Counted from the first letter of the stretch, positions 39,771-50,474 are shown. The stretch: DNA of 64,000 bases from Thomasclavelia spiroformis DSM 1552 (GCF_025149465.1 NZ_CP102275.1:620001-684000); one strand, 5' to 3'. Translations and numbers: made by a program. Notes: generated by a model not told the origin, from the letters alone.

Positions 39771-42700
39771 ATGAAAAAAGAAAAGGAGTTGGATGTCTAG
39801 TTCTAACAACTTTGTTGTTTGGAACAACAGTTACGACTCCACTAATGAGTGTCCCGATTTATGCACAGGAAAGTAGAATTGCTCCAACTAATCAATATTC
39901 AGTTGATCAAGTAACTACTATAACTAATGGATCAGGGGCGATTAATGCCAGTGAAGATGTTGCAAACTATGCTAATTTAGATCAGTTTACATTAAATGGA
40001 ACTTTCAGTTTTACAAGCAACAGTAATAGTGGTGTTAATGCAATCTTCTTTATAGGAGATAATACGACTGCAAACAATTATTTTACGTTGTATGCAATTC
40101 CAAGTTCAAAAAGATTAGGAGTAGAGTTAAGAAATATTTCTGGAAATCAGATGTTAAGTAATTCTTATGTAACTCTTAATGATGTCGATTTTACGATGGA
40201 ACATAAAGTTACTTTTACAATGTCTAAAAATAACTATTTCCGTATTTATTTAGATGGAAAAAAAGTATTAGAAGGAAATGCACCATCTGGCTTTACTAAT
40301 GAAGTAATTGATAATCCTAATTATATGGGATTTGGTGTTGGAAGTAGAGCTAGTGGAAATAATTATCCAATGACTGGTAATTTAAAAAATTTAGAATTGT
40401 ACAATTGTGCTTTAAGTGAAAGTGAAATTATGTCTTATCATTTAGGAGCACTTGAAAGTATTGCATATAAATATGAAAATATTTATTATCAAGATAGTAA
40501 TGTGCAAAGAGTGCAAGATAATGAAAATATTTCTAAGTTAGTTTCTATGGATAGTGGAAGTATTTCAATTAGATATAAAGTTAATGATCAGAATTTAGGA
40601 AGAATGTCATTGTTTTCTATCTCAGATAATCTTAGTGAAAATAAATATATAGATTTATATGTAGATCCAAGTAACAATATTTTTGGATTAGATGTAGAAG
40701 GAACAAAAGATTTTGTTATGCCAACTACATCACTTAATCGAGCTAATCGAACAGTCAAAGATACATCTTGGCATACAATTACGATTACAAAAGAAAATGG
40801 TAATGCTAAAGGATTTATGTTTTATTTAGATGGGGCTTATGTTGATAAATATACTTCAGCAGTTCCAGAAGGATTCTTTAGTCTTTTAGCTGATGCTAAT
40901 GCTGTTAACTTTGGTTTTATTGATACATCAGGAGATGACTTAGAATCATTGACAGGTGCAATTGATTATGTTAGAGCATACAATGAAATATTAGATCCAA
41001 GTACAATTTTACAAGAACATACTCTAACAAATTGGCAACCTGGTCAAGAAATCGATATGACTAATGCAATAAAAACAGAAAATGAAGATTTATATTATGC
41101 GGGATATGAAAATTCAAGTTCATATCGAATTCCATCATTATTAAAAACTTCAAAAGGTACCTTATTAGCTGCAATTGATAAACGAATTACAGGTGCACAA
41201 GATTGTGGAAATATTGATATTGCAGTTAGAAGACGTGAAGCTAATCAAGAAAATTTTGGAGATCCAATTATTATTAACGATTTAATTTCTAATCCAAACA
41301 ATCCTTCATCATCAGCTTTTTTAATTGATAGTAGCATGGTCGAAGATAAAGAAACAGGTCGTATTTTTTTGCTTGCTGACATGTTTCCAGAATCTTCTGG
41401 GTTAATGGATACAAGTCAGTTAACAACAGGAACAGGATATAAAGAAATTGATGGCGTTGATTATTTACAGTTATTTGACCAAGCAGGTAATGAATATACT
41501 GTTAGACCGGAAGATGGATTTGGGTATGTTTATGATAGTCAAAATAATAAAACTGGCTATACAGTTATTTTAGAAAGTGATGCTCCATATCACGAACGTG
41601 GTAGCCTTTATTTAAATGGTGAATATAAAGGTAACATTTATATGTTAAAAAATGGACCTGAAAAAGGTGAATTACATGTATTAAATACACAATATTTATG
41701 GTTATATTATTCTGATGATGATGGTAAAACATGGTCTAATCCAATTGATATAACACCTCAGGTTAAAGCTGATTGGATGATGTTTTTAGGAACAGGGCCT
41801 GGCGTTGGAATTCAAATGGAAGATGGTACTCTAGGTTTTCCAGTTTATAGTGCAAATAAAAATGTTGGAGGTAGCCAGTCTTCAGCTATGATTATTAGTA
41901 ATGATGGAGGAAAAACTTGGCAGTTAGGTGATTCACCACAAACTAATATGGGTAATGACCGTGAAACAATGAATAATAGCGGTAAAATGTTTACAGAATC
42001 ACAAGCAGTTCAATTAAATAACGGACAAGTTAAATTATTTATGAGAAATACTTATGCAAACAAGGTGTATGTTGCAACAAGTAGTGATAATGGATTGACT
42101 TGGGATAAAGTAGAACAAATTGATATTAATGAGGTATATTGTCAATTATCAGTAACTAATTTTACTCGTAATGGAAAAGAATATGTTGTAATGACAAATC
42201 CAGATCATTCTCCAAGAACACAGGGAATGGTTCATATTGGTGAGGTAGATCAAGCAACAGGTGATATTACATGGTTAGATAGCCAAATTTTAAATACAGG
42301 AAAATTTTTATACTCATGTCTAAGCGTATTACAAAATGATGATGAAGATGTTCGTTTTGGTTTGTTATATGAAGATGATACTGATGGAACATTTAGAATA
42401 AAGTATACAGAATTTAATGATGATTTTATTTATGCTGGAACTAAAACGGAAGAATTAAAAGATCCAAAATTAGTAGATTATAACGTTAGTTTTGATAATG
42501 ATAAAATTAATGTAGCTTTAACATTTGATCAAGAACTACTAGCAATTGGAAATCCACAATTAAAATTAAATGTAGGTAGTCAAGAAATAATTGCTGATTA
42601 TAAAGAAGGTTCTAGCAGTGATACAATCTTTTTCGAAGCTACATTACCAAAACAAATCAATGGTGTAATGAAAGCAGTCGAATTACTTGAAACTAATGGT

Positions 42701-44569
42701 ATTATTGAAAATATTAAAAATGGTAAAGTAGCTGTATTAAATACTAATATTTACGATTTTACTGAAATTACTAGCGGTATTACTGTTTCTAGCTATACAT
42801 CACAACATTCATCTAGTACTGCAGAAAATACAGATGGTGCAGCAGTTAATGTTATTGATGGTAATATAAATACATATTGGCATTCAACATGGGGAAATGC
42901 AAATATCAACTTACCACAATCAGTAACTCTAAAATTAGATAAAACAAAAACACTATATAAATTAGCATATACACCACGTCAAAATAGTAATAATGGTAGA
43001 ATTAAAGAATATGAAATTGCAACAAGTATTGATGGTAACGAATTTACAACAGTTGCCTCAGGACAATGGGTAGATAGTAAAGATATTCAATATGTTGAAT
43101 TTATTCCTACTGATGCAAATTATATTAAAATAACAGCAACAGAAGCATATGGCGGTGGTGCAAAACAAAGTTGTAATATTGCAGAAATTGGTTTATTTGA
43201 ATATAGTGATGGGGTAATTAATGTGGGTGATAAAACTGCATTAACTAACTTAGTTAATACAGTTAAAGATTTAGATACATCTATTTATGCAAAACCTACA
43301 GTTGATAATCTTATTAATGCAATAAATGAAGCTCAAAAATTATTAGATACAAATCTTGTATCACAACAAATGCTAGATAATGCATATACAAAATTAATAA
43401 ATGCAAAAACTGCATTGATTAATATTAGTAAAGCTACTAATGCACTAGCAAAATTAGATGAACTAAAAGAAGAAAATTATACACCAGAATCATGGCAAAT
43501 CTTTATCAATGAATTAACAACATTAAAAGAACAATTAAATGATATAACATCATCAAGAGAAGTTTTAGATATTGTTGTTAAAGCAGATTATATTGAAAGT
43601 CAATTAATTAAGGCAGAAATTACAGATACAAATAAAACAGCATTAAAGATTGCAATTGATATAGCAAGCTTAATCAGTGAAGAAAGTTTAGAAAATGTAA
43701 TACCTGTTGTAGTTGACGAATTCAAAGCAGCATTAAGTGAAGCAAATGAAGTATACAATAATACTAGTGCTACTCAAAAAGAAGTAAATAATGCATTTGA
43801 TCGACTTGCAAATGCAATGCAAAAATTAGAATTTTATAAAGGCAATAAAACTAAATTAATTGAGGCAATCGAAGAAGCTAACAGTAAACAGGAAGAAGAT
43901 TATACAGCAAATTCATGGAAAGCATTGCAAGAAGCATTACAAGAAGCTAATAAAATATTAGCTGATGAAAATGTAATGCAAAAAGAAGTAGATGAAGCAA
44001 CAAATAAATTACAAGAAGCACTTGATAATTTAGTAACAACAGTTGATAAGAGTTTATTACAAGTATTTGTAGAATATGTAAGTGGATTAGATTCAAATAA
44101 ATATACAGAAGCTACATGGAAAGCATTTGAAACAGAATTAACTGAAGCAAATGTGATATTAAAAGATGCAAATGCAACACAGGAACAAGTAGACAATGCT
44201 TATAATCAACTAGTAAAAGCATACTTAGATTTAAGATTAATTCCAGATAAGAGTTTATTAGAAGAATTAATCAATAAGGCAGAAGGATTAAACGTAGCAA
44301 ATTATACAAAAGCAACATTTGATGGCTTAACAAAAGCATTAAATGAAGCAAAAGCAGTATATGAAAATCCAAATGCCACTCAAAAAGAAGTAGATAGTGC
44401 AAAAGCTACATTAGAAAAAGCAATCAATAACTTAGAAGTAACACCAATAAATAATGGTGATACTACAAGTGTAAAAACTGGAGATTCTAGTTATATTACA
44501 ACAAGTTTAGGCTTGATTATGACATCTGGATTAATTGCAAGCTATTTAAAAAAGAAAAAGAAATCATAA
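39771..44569 (+). CDS. Multidomain wall-anchored sialidase (NanA-like), frameshifted at its start
   Basis: About 1,600 residues. The main frame is open from 39779 on, but the only ATG with a good ribosome site (AAAGGAGGAAAGG, ATG 39771) is out of frame: six A follow it where seven would give MKKRKGVGCLVLTTLLFGTT, a normal signal peptide. As read, it stops after nine codons. Counting from 39812: two concanavalin-like domains (about 27-211, 223-403), sialidase propeller (413-876) with YRIPS, Asp-boxes SDDDGKTW, SNDGGKTW, SSDNGLTW, catalytic Tyr context KFLYSCLSV; an F5/8 discoidin domain (985-1130); about five FIVAR repeats (1140-1546); sorting signal VKTGDS, hydrophobic helix and KKKKKS. The propeller follows pneumococcal NanA closely. 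It would release sialic acid from host glycans at the cell surface. Confidence 0.88.
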
Positions 44570-44589
44570 AAATTGATTAATAAATTTTT

Positions 44590-44613
44590 GGCTCACTTAT
44601 GTGGGCCTTTTTA
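44590..44613 (+). terminator. Sialidase gene terminator
   Basis: GGCTCAC-TTAT-GTGGGCC (44590-44607, seven pairs with one G-T) followed by five T. Confidence 0.8.
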
Positions 44614-44643
44614 TTATTAAAATTAAAAAAGTGATTTCAAGAG

Positions 44644-44671
44644 TTGATATTTTATTAAATTGAGATAGAAT
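44644..44671 (+). promoter_or_regulatory. Candidate tex promoter
   Basis: TTGATA (44644-44649), 16-base spacer, TAGAAT (44666-44671), 33 bases before tex. Confidence 0.55.
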
Positions 44672-44703
44672 ATTATAGTTAAAATAAATGATAAGGAGTT
44701 ATT

Positions 44704-46848
44704 ATGAACGAAGAAATTATCAAAATAGCAGCAAAAGAATTAGAAATCACTGAAAAACAAATTAATGCAGTTTTAGAATTATTAGAACAAGGAAATACGG
44801 TACCATTTATTGCCCGTTATCGTAAAGAAGCAACAGGTGGGTTAGATGAAGATCAAATAAGAAATATTGATAAATATTATCAATATCAAGTTAATTTATT
44901 AAAACGTAAAGAAGATGTAATTAGATTAATTGATGAAAAAGGTATGTTGACAAAACAGCTAGAGGCAGATATTTTAAAAGCAACTAAATTAAATGAGGTT
45001 GAAGATCTATATCGTCCTTACAAGGAAAAAAGAAAAACAAAAGCTACAGAAGCAAAAGTAAAAGGATTAGAACCATTAAGTAAATGGATATTATCTTTAC
45101 CAAAAGGAAATATAGATGAAGAAGCAAAAAAATATCTAAATGATAAAGTAGAAAATATTGAAGATGCTATTCAAGGAGCATTAGATATTATTGCAGAAGT
45201 TATTAGTGATGATATAAAATATCGTAAATTTGTTAAAGATATAATATATAAATCTGGAGTAATTGAAACTAAAGTTAAAAAGAAAAATTCTGATGAAACA
45301 AAAGTATATGAAATGTATTATGATTATCATGAACGTGTTAATCGAATAGTATCACATCGTATTTTAGCGATAAATCGTGCTGAAAAAGAAAAAGTAATTA
45401 CTGTCAATATTAATGTAAATAAAGATTTTTTAATTGAGTATATTAATCGAGGAGTAACAAAAAATCGAAACAGTAGCGTTAATGAATATATATTAAAAGC
45501 TGTGGAGGATAGTTTAAATCGATTATTATTACCATCGATTGAAAGAGAAGTACGTAATGAATTAACAGAAAAAGCAAGTGAACAAGCATTAAAAGTATTT
45601 TCAATTAACTTAGAAAAATTACTTATGCAAGCTCCATTAAAAGATAAAATGGTTTTAGGAGTTGACCCTGCCTATCGTACAGGATGTAAATTAGCAGTAG
45701 TTGATCAAACTGGAAAAGTATTAAAGATTGATAAAGTATTTATTACCATTCCTAAAGATAACTATGATAAAGAAAAGAAAATACTTTTAGATATTATTAA
45801 AACTTATAAAATTGAAATCATTGCAATTGGTAATGGTACAGCTAGTCGTGAAAGTGAAGCTTTTATTTCAAAATTAATTAAAGACAATAATCTTGATGTT
45901 GATTATGCAATTATTTCAGAAGCTGGAGCATCTGTTTATTCAGCAAGTAAGCTTGCTAAAGAAGAATTTCCGGATTATCAAGTAGAAGAACGTTCAGCAG
46001 TATCAATTGCTCGAAGATTACAAGATCCATTAGCTGAGTTAGTAAAAATTGAGCCAAAAGCAATTAGTGTAGGACAATATCAACATGATATTGCACAAAA
46101 ACAACTAGAAGAACAATTAGATTTTGTTGTAGAAAAAGCCGTAAATAGTGTAGGGGTTGATATTAATACAGCGTCTGTATCTTTATTACAATATGTATCT
46201 GGATTAAATAGTGCTGTAGCAAAAAATATCATTAAATATCGTGATGAACATGGTAAATTTACTAATCGTGAAGAAATTAAAAATGTAAATAAATTGGGTT
46301 CAAAAACATATCAGCAGTCAATTGGTTTTTTAAGAATTCCAGGTGCTAATGATCCTTTTGATGCAACTGCAATTCATCCAGAAAATTATCAACAGGCAAA
46401 AGCATTATTAAAATTAATTAATGCTAGTGAAAAAGAACTAGGTACTAAGGAAATTGCATCTAAATTAACAACAATTAATAAAGAAAATATATTAGAAGAA
46501 TTAAAAATAGATAGTTATACACTTGATGATATTATTGATAGTTTTATCAAACCTAATCGTTCACCACGTGATAACTATGCTACGCCGCTTTTAAAGAAAG
46601 ATATTTTAAAAATTGAAGACTTAAAACCAGGAATGGTTTTAGAAGGTACAGTTAGAAATGTAGTTGATTTTGGAGCATTTATTGATATTGGTCTAAAAAA
46701 TGATGGATTAGTACACATTTCTAAGATTTCACATGAAAGAATTAAGCATCCTTTGGATAAACTAAGTATAGGAGATATAGTAGAAGTTTATGTTATTGAT
46801 GTAGATGTTAATAAACATCGTGTTGGTTTAAGTATGATAAAAGATTAA
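44704..46848 (+). CDS. tex: Tex/YhgF RNA-binding transcription accessory protein
   Basis: 714 residues, full length. Helical N-terminal part (PFIARYRKEATGGLDE is diagnostic), a YqgF/RNase H-like fold (VLGVDPAYRTGCKLAVVD), helix-hairpin-helix units (GLNSAVAKNIIKYRDEHG) and a C-terminal S1 domain (GTVRNVVDFGAFIDIGLKND). Binds RNA non-specifically; role in transcription or decay is only partly known. AAGGAG precedes the ATG. Confidence 0.95.
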   Translation: MNEEIIKIAAKELEITEKQINAVLELLEQGNTVPFIARYRKEATGGLDEDQIRNIDKYYQYQVNLLKRKEDVIRLIDEKGMLTKQLEADILKATKLNEVEDLYRPYKEKRKTKATEAKVKGLEPLSKWILSLPKGNIDEEAKKYLNDKVENIEDAIQGALDIIAEVISDDIKYRKFVKDIIYKSGVIETKVKKKNSDETKVYEMYYDYHERVNRIVSHRILAINRAEKEKVITVNINVNKDFLIEYINRGVTKNRNSSVNEYILKAVEDSLNRLLLPSIEREVRNELTEKASEQALKVFSINLEKLLMQAPLKDKMVLGVDPAYRTGCKLAVVDQTGKVLKIDKVFITIPKDNYDKEKKILLDIIKTYKIEIIAIGNGTASRESEAFISKLIKDNNLDVDYAIISEAGASVYSASKLAKEEFPDYQVEERSAVSIARRLQDPLAELVKIEPKAISVGQYQHDIAQKQLEEQLDFVVEKAVNSVGVDINTASVSLLQYVSGLNSAVAKNIIKYRDEHGKFTNREEIKNVNKLGSKTYQQSIGFLRIPGANDPFDATAIHPENYQQAKALLKLINASEKELGTKEIASKLTTINKENILEELKIDSYTLDDIIDSFIKPNRSPRDNYATPLLKKDILKIEDLKPGMVLEGTVRNVVDFGAFIDIGLKNDGLVHISKISHERIKHPLDKLSIGDIVEVYVIDVDVNKHRVGLSMIKD

Positions 46849-46856
46849 AGGATGAG

Positions 46857-47591
46857 ATGATGAGAAAAATTCTTTTAGGAATAGTATTAGTATTACTAAT
46901 AGGTGGTTGTTTATATGAAAATAAACCTGATGAACAAACAGTTGTTGTTGAAGATTCAACTGATAATCAAGAAGTAATTGAATATCAAGAGTTATTAGAT
47001 TATACAGAACTTTTTAAAGTTGGTGATATAATAAATCTTGAAAATGTTAATTATTTAAGCTCATATGCTATTCCTGGAAGATGGAAACATTCATTGTTTT
47101 ATCTAGGAAGCTATCAACAATTTACATCTTTTTTTAATGAAAATGATAAATATTATCAAGAGATTGTAAAACATTATCAAAATAAAGACGAGATTTTAGT
47201 ACTAGATAGTAATTCAACTGGAGTAAAAATTAGAACTTTTGATCAAATGGCAAATTTAAAAAAAGAATCTTATTTAAAAGCATTATCTGGATATCGTTTT
47301 AAAGAAAATGATGAATTTATAAAGAAATATTTGTATCATGCACTAGATTATCTAAATACACCATATGATTATGCAATGGTTACGTATGATGAAAAAAATT
47401 TATATTGCAGTGAATTAGTATATTATGCATTGCAAGCTGTTAATATTGAAGTGACTAAAACTAGTAAAATTTTAGATCATGAAATAATCACGCCAACTGA
47501 TATAGGTATTTTTTTAGAATCATTGCCTAATACTGAACATAGTTATTTATTAAGTAAACAAAATAATTGTATAGAAAATAATACAAAATAA
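46857..47591 (+). CDS. Lipoprotein with permuted papain-like (YiiX/C92) hydrolase domain
   Basis: 244 residues. The lipoprotein signal ends in LIGGC (Cys20 or 19 depending on which of two adjacent ATG codons is used). The domain carries the permuted NlpC/P60 pattern of YiiX/YaeF proteins: His in GRWKHSLFYLGS first, and Cys in NLYCSELVYYAL later, as in C92 amidases. This suggests an amidase or thioesterase on envelope material; the substrate is unknown. It starts 8 bases after tex and is probably cotranscribed. Confidence 0.75.
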   Translation: MMRKILLGIVLVLLIGGCLYENKPDEQTVVVEDSTDNQEVIEYQELLDYTELFKVGDIINLENVNYLSSYAIPGRWKHSLFYLGSYQQFTSFFNENDKYYQEIVKHYQNKDEILVLDSNSTGVKIRTFDQMANLKKESYLKALSGYRFKENDEFIKKYLYHALDYLNTPYDYAMVTYDEKNLYCSELVYYALQAVNIEVTKTSKILDHEIITPTDIGIFLESLPNTEHSYLLSKQNNCIENNTK

Positions 47592-47650
47592 GTAAAATAC
47601 GCTTGTATTTGTTATGTAATATCAGTATTATAATAGCGAGGTGGACATAA

Positions 47651-48097
47651 ATGAAAATTTCAACTAAAGGTCGCTACGCTTTAAGAATAATGTTAGATAT
47701 TGCTATTCATGATGATGGTAAATATATACCATTAAAAGATATCGCAAAAAGACAAAATTTAACAGTTAAATATTTAGAACAAATTATTTCATTATTAAAC
47801 AAAGCAGGATACTTACAAAGTTTAAGAGGGAATACTGGGGGATATCGTTTAGCTAAAAATTTAGATGAATATGTTGTTGGTGATATATTGCGAGTTACAG
47901 AAGGAGATTTGGCTCCAGTAGCTTGTTTAAAAAAATGTGGGGATTTTTGTCAACGAGAAGATATTTGTAATACAGTATTGTTTTGGCGAGGTCTAGATAG
48001 AGTAATTAATGAATATGTTGATAGTTATACATTAAAAGATTTGCTTGAACAATCTCAAGATAAAGATAATAATAAAAAGCTACATTATACAATGTAG
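47651..48097 (+). CDS. Rrf2-family transcriptional regulator (CymR/IscR-like)
   Basis: 148 residues. N-terminal winged helix (KISTKGRYALRIMLDIA, NLTVKYLEQIISLLNKAGYL, RGNTGGYRL). The middle has four cysteines in ACLKKCGDFCQREDIC, the Fe-S ligand spacing of IscR-type members; Bacillus CymR lacks such a full set. Its neighbour is cysK, transcribed toward it, and in Firmicutes CymR works with CysK to control sulfur genes. It could therefore be a cysteine regulator or an Fe-S sensor. GCGAGGTGG precedes the ATG. Confidence 0.85.
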   Translation: MKISTKGRYALRIMLDIAIHDDGKYIPLKDIAKRQNLTVKYLEQIISLLNKAGYLQSLRGNTGGYRLAKNLDEYVVGDILRVTEGDLAPVACLKKCGDFCQREDICNTVLFWRGLDRVINEYVDSYTLKDLLEQSQDKDNNKKLHYTM

Positions 48098-48103
48098 CTT
48101 TTT
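48074..48103. terminator. Bidirectional terminator between the Rrf2 gene and cysK
   Basis: AAAAAGCTACATT (48074-48086) and its exact complement at 48091-48103. The Rrf2 stop codon lies in the right arm and cysK ends two bases beyond it. Confidence 0.88.
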
Positions 48104-48104
48104 G

Positions 48105-49019
48105 CTATTCAAATAAAGCCGTTGATAGATAACGTTCACCAGTATCCGGTAATAATACAACAATATTTTTATTTTCACCAGGTAATTTACTTGCAGCTGC
48201 TAATGCGGCTCCTGAAGATATACCAACAAGCAATCCTTCTTTTTTAGCTAATAATCGTGACATTTGATATGCCTCATCTAAATCAATTGTAATAACTTCA
48301 TCAATTATATTTAAATCAAGAATTTCAGGAATAAAATTAGCACCAATTCCTTGAATTCCATGACTACCTGCTTTACCTTTTGAAATTAACGGAGAATCAC
48401 TTGGCTCAACTGCAATAATTTTTATTTCAGGATATTTTTCTTTCAATACCTTAGAAACCCCAGTGATTGTTCCACCAGTACCAATTCCAGCAACAAAATA
48501 ATCAATTTTATCATTAAAATCATCAATTATTTCAAGTGCTGTGGTTTCAATATGAATGAGAGGATTATTTGGATTAACAAATTGTCCAGGGATAAAGGTA
48601 TTTTCAATTTCATTAGCTAATGAATTTGCTTTATCAACAGCACCTTGCATTCCTTTTTTACCTTCTGTTAAAACAAGATTAGCACCATATGCTTTTAATA
48701 ACTTCTGTCTTTCAATAGACATTGTTTCAGGCATTGTTAAAATTAACTTATTACCATAAATTGCACAAGCAATTGCTAAACCAATTCCAGTATTACCACT
48801 AGTTGGTTCAATAATAGTAGTATTTTCATCAATTAATTTATCTTGATAAGCTTGTTTAATTAAATTCAAACCAACACGATCCTTAACACTTCCACCAGGA
48901 TTAAAAAATTCTACTTTTGTATATAAATTGTTTTTGATATTAGTAGCCTCTTTAAAACGATCAATTTCAATAAGAGGTGTTTTACCAATAGTTTCCAAAA
49001 CACTTTTTTTAATATTCAT
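48105..49019 (-). CDS. cysK: Cysteine synthase A
   Basis: 304 residues. PLP enzyme making cysteine from O-acetylserine and sulfide. PLP Lys in NPGGSVKDRVG, EPTSGNTGIGLA, the phosphate loop GTGGTITGVSK, and GISSGAALAAA. Divergent from a MocR-type regulator and convergent with the Rrf2 regulator. GGAAG precedes the ATG. Confidence 0.95.
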   Translation of the reverse strand: MNIKKSVLETIGKTPLIEIDRFKEATNIKNNLYTKVEFFNPGGSVKDRVGLNLIKQAYQDKLIDENTTIIEPTSGNTGIGLAIACAIYGNKLILTMPETMSIERQKLLKAYGANLVLTEGKKGMQGAVDKANSLANEIENTFIPGQFVNPNNPLIHIETTALEIIDDFNDKIDYFVAGIGTGGTITGVSKVLKEKYPEIKIIAVEPSDSPLISKGKAGSHGIQGIGANFIPEILDLNIIDEVITIDLDEAYQMSRLLAKKEGLLVGISSGAALAAASKLPGENKNIVVLLPDTGERYLSTALFE

Positions 49020-49080
49020 AATTTCACTTCCTTACCTTTATTTGATATACCAAGTTATAGCACATAAACTAAAAAAAAGA

Positions 49081-49126
49081 TATTAAAATGATAATTAATA
49101 TTTCATTGTCGTTATTAAAATGATAA
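49081..49126 (+). promoter_or_regulatory. Direct repeat, candidate MocR operator
   Basis: TATTAAAATGATAA occurs twice, at 49081-49094 and 49113-49126, 32 bases apart (about three helical turns). It lies between cysK and the MocR gene. MocR proteins such as GabR and PdxR bind direct repeats in their own promoters. Confidence 0.5.
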
Positions 49127-49153
49127 AATATGATAAAAAAAGAAGGACTGTTT

Positions 49154-50470
49154 ATGAAAGAATATAAATATTTACTAGTTTATAAGGCAATAATAGAAGA
49201 TATTGAAAAAGGATATCTAAAATATAATGATAAAATACCATCAATTAGACAAATGGCAAAACGATTAGATGTAAGTCGAACAACAGTAGAAAGTGCATAT
49301 TTACAGTTATTAGTAGAAGGTTATATCTATTCAAAAGAAAAAGTAGGTTATTTTGTTGATGTTGAATATAATAATCATGATATAAATGAAAATATAAATC
49401 AAAATGATGAAAATGATGATTACCATAAATATAAATATGATTTTAGTGGAAGATTAGTAGATGGTGAAAGTTTTAATTTAGATATATGGAAAAAATATAT
49501 AAAAAAAGCATTAAATCAAGGTGATGATTTAATGAGTTATGGTGATGTGCGCGGTGAAATCAAGCTAAAAAAAGCTCTTCAAAAATATAGTCATGAATAT
49601 CGCGGGTTAAGTAGACCGGTTAATAATTATATAATTGGTGCAGGATTCCAAATTTTACTTTATTATGTTTGTAGTTTATTTCAAAATGATGAAATTGTAG
49701 GAATAGAAGAAAAAGGATTTATGCAGGCAGAAACAGTTTTTGATGATTGTCATATGAAAGTAGTAAAATTACCAGCTGATGATCAAGGATTAACGCTTGA
49801 GGGATTAAAAATGTATAATTTAAAACTACTTTATTTAAATAGTTCTTCAGGTGGCTATCATGGTCATCCTATTAAACAACAACGTCGATTGGAAATTATT
49901 GAATATGCTAAAAAAAATGGTATATATATTATTGAAGATGATCATAATGGTGAACTAAAGTATAATACTAAACCAATTGATGCAATGGCAAAATTGGATA
50001 ATGATAATATTATTTATATTGGTTCTTTTTCAAAATTACTGTTACCTTCAATTAGAATTAGTTACATGGTATTACCTGATAAATTATTATCAATATTTAT
50101 AAAAAAAATAGATGGTTATCATCAAACAGCATCTAAATTAGAGCAGTTAGCTTTAGCTATGTATATTGAAGATGGACAACTAGCTAGACATCTAAAAAGG
50201 CTACGAAAACATTACCGTAATAAAAGTAAACATCTTTTAACTAATTTACAAAAATCATTTCCTAAATATAAATTTGTTTTATATGAAACAGCATTAAAAA
50301 TAACTATGTATATTGAAGATGATTTAGTTGACAAATATATTCAATTAGCAAAAGAAAATGATATTTTAGTATATAAAAATAAAAAAAATCAAATCACGTT
50401 TTCTTTCTCTGGAATTCTTGATCAAGATATTGATCAAGCTACAAGAGTATTAAAACAAATATGGCAATAA
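49154..50470 (+). CDS. MocR-type transcriptional regulator (GntR HTH + aminotransferase fold)
   Basis: 438 residues from ATG 49154 (AAGAAGGA upstream; ATG 49130 is less likely). N-terminal GntR winged helix (GYLKYNDKIPSIRQMAKRLD, SRTTVESAYLQLLVEGYI), then a type I aminotransferase-like domain. The PLP Lys is predicted in GSFSKLLLPSIRISY, and EDDHNGEL, YLNSSSGGYHGHP are fold markers. These regulators sense PLP plus an amino compound. The target is unknown; cysK divergent to it is the simplest candidate, with PLP synthesis or amino acid genes as alternatives. Confidence 0.87.
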   Translation: MKEYKYLLVYKAIIEDIEKGYLKYNDKIPSIRQMAKRLDVSRTTVESAYLQLLVEGYIYSKEKVGYFVDVEYNNHDINENINQNDENDDYHKYKYDFSGRLVDGESFNLDIWKKYIKKALNQGDDLMSYGDVRGEIKLKKALQKYSHEYRGLSRPVNNYIIGAGFQILLYYVCSLFQNDEIVGIEEKGFMQAETVFDDCHMKVVKLPADDQGLTLEGLKMYNLKLLYLNSSSGGYHGHPIKQQRRLEIIEYAKKNGIYIIEDDHNGELKYNTKPIDAMAKLDNDNIIYIGSFSKLLLPSIRISYMVLPDKLLSIFIKKIDGYHQTASKLEQLALAMYIEDGQLARHLKRLRKHYRNKSKHLLTNLQKSFPKYKFVLYETALKITMYIEDDLVDKYIQLAKENDILVYKNKKNQITFSFSGILDQDIDQATRVLKQIWQ

Positions 50471-50474
50471 TAAA

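Noticed and set aside
43240-44560. Repeats suggesting a CRISPR or tandem-repeat array
   Set aside because: They are protein-coding FIVAR repeats with diverged nucleotides, not short identical repeats with spacers.
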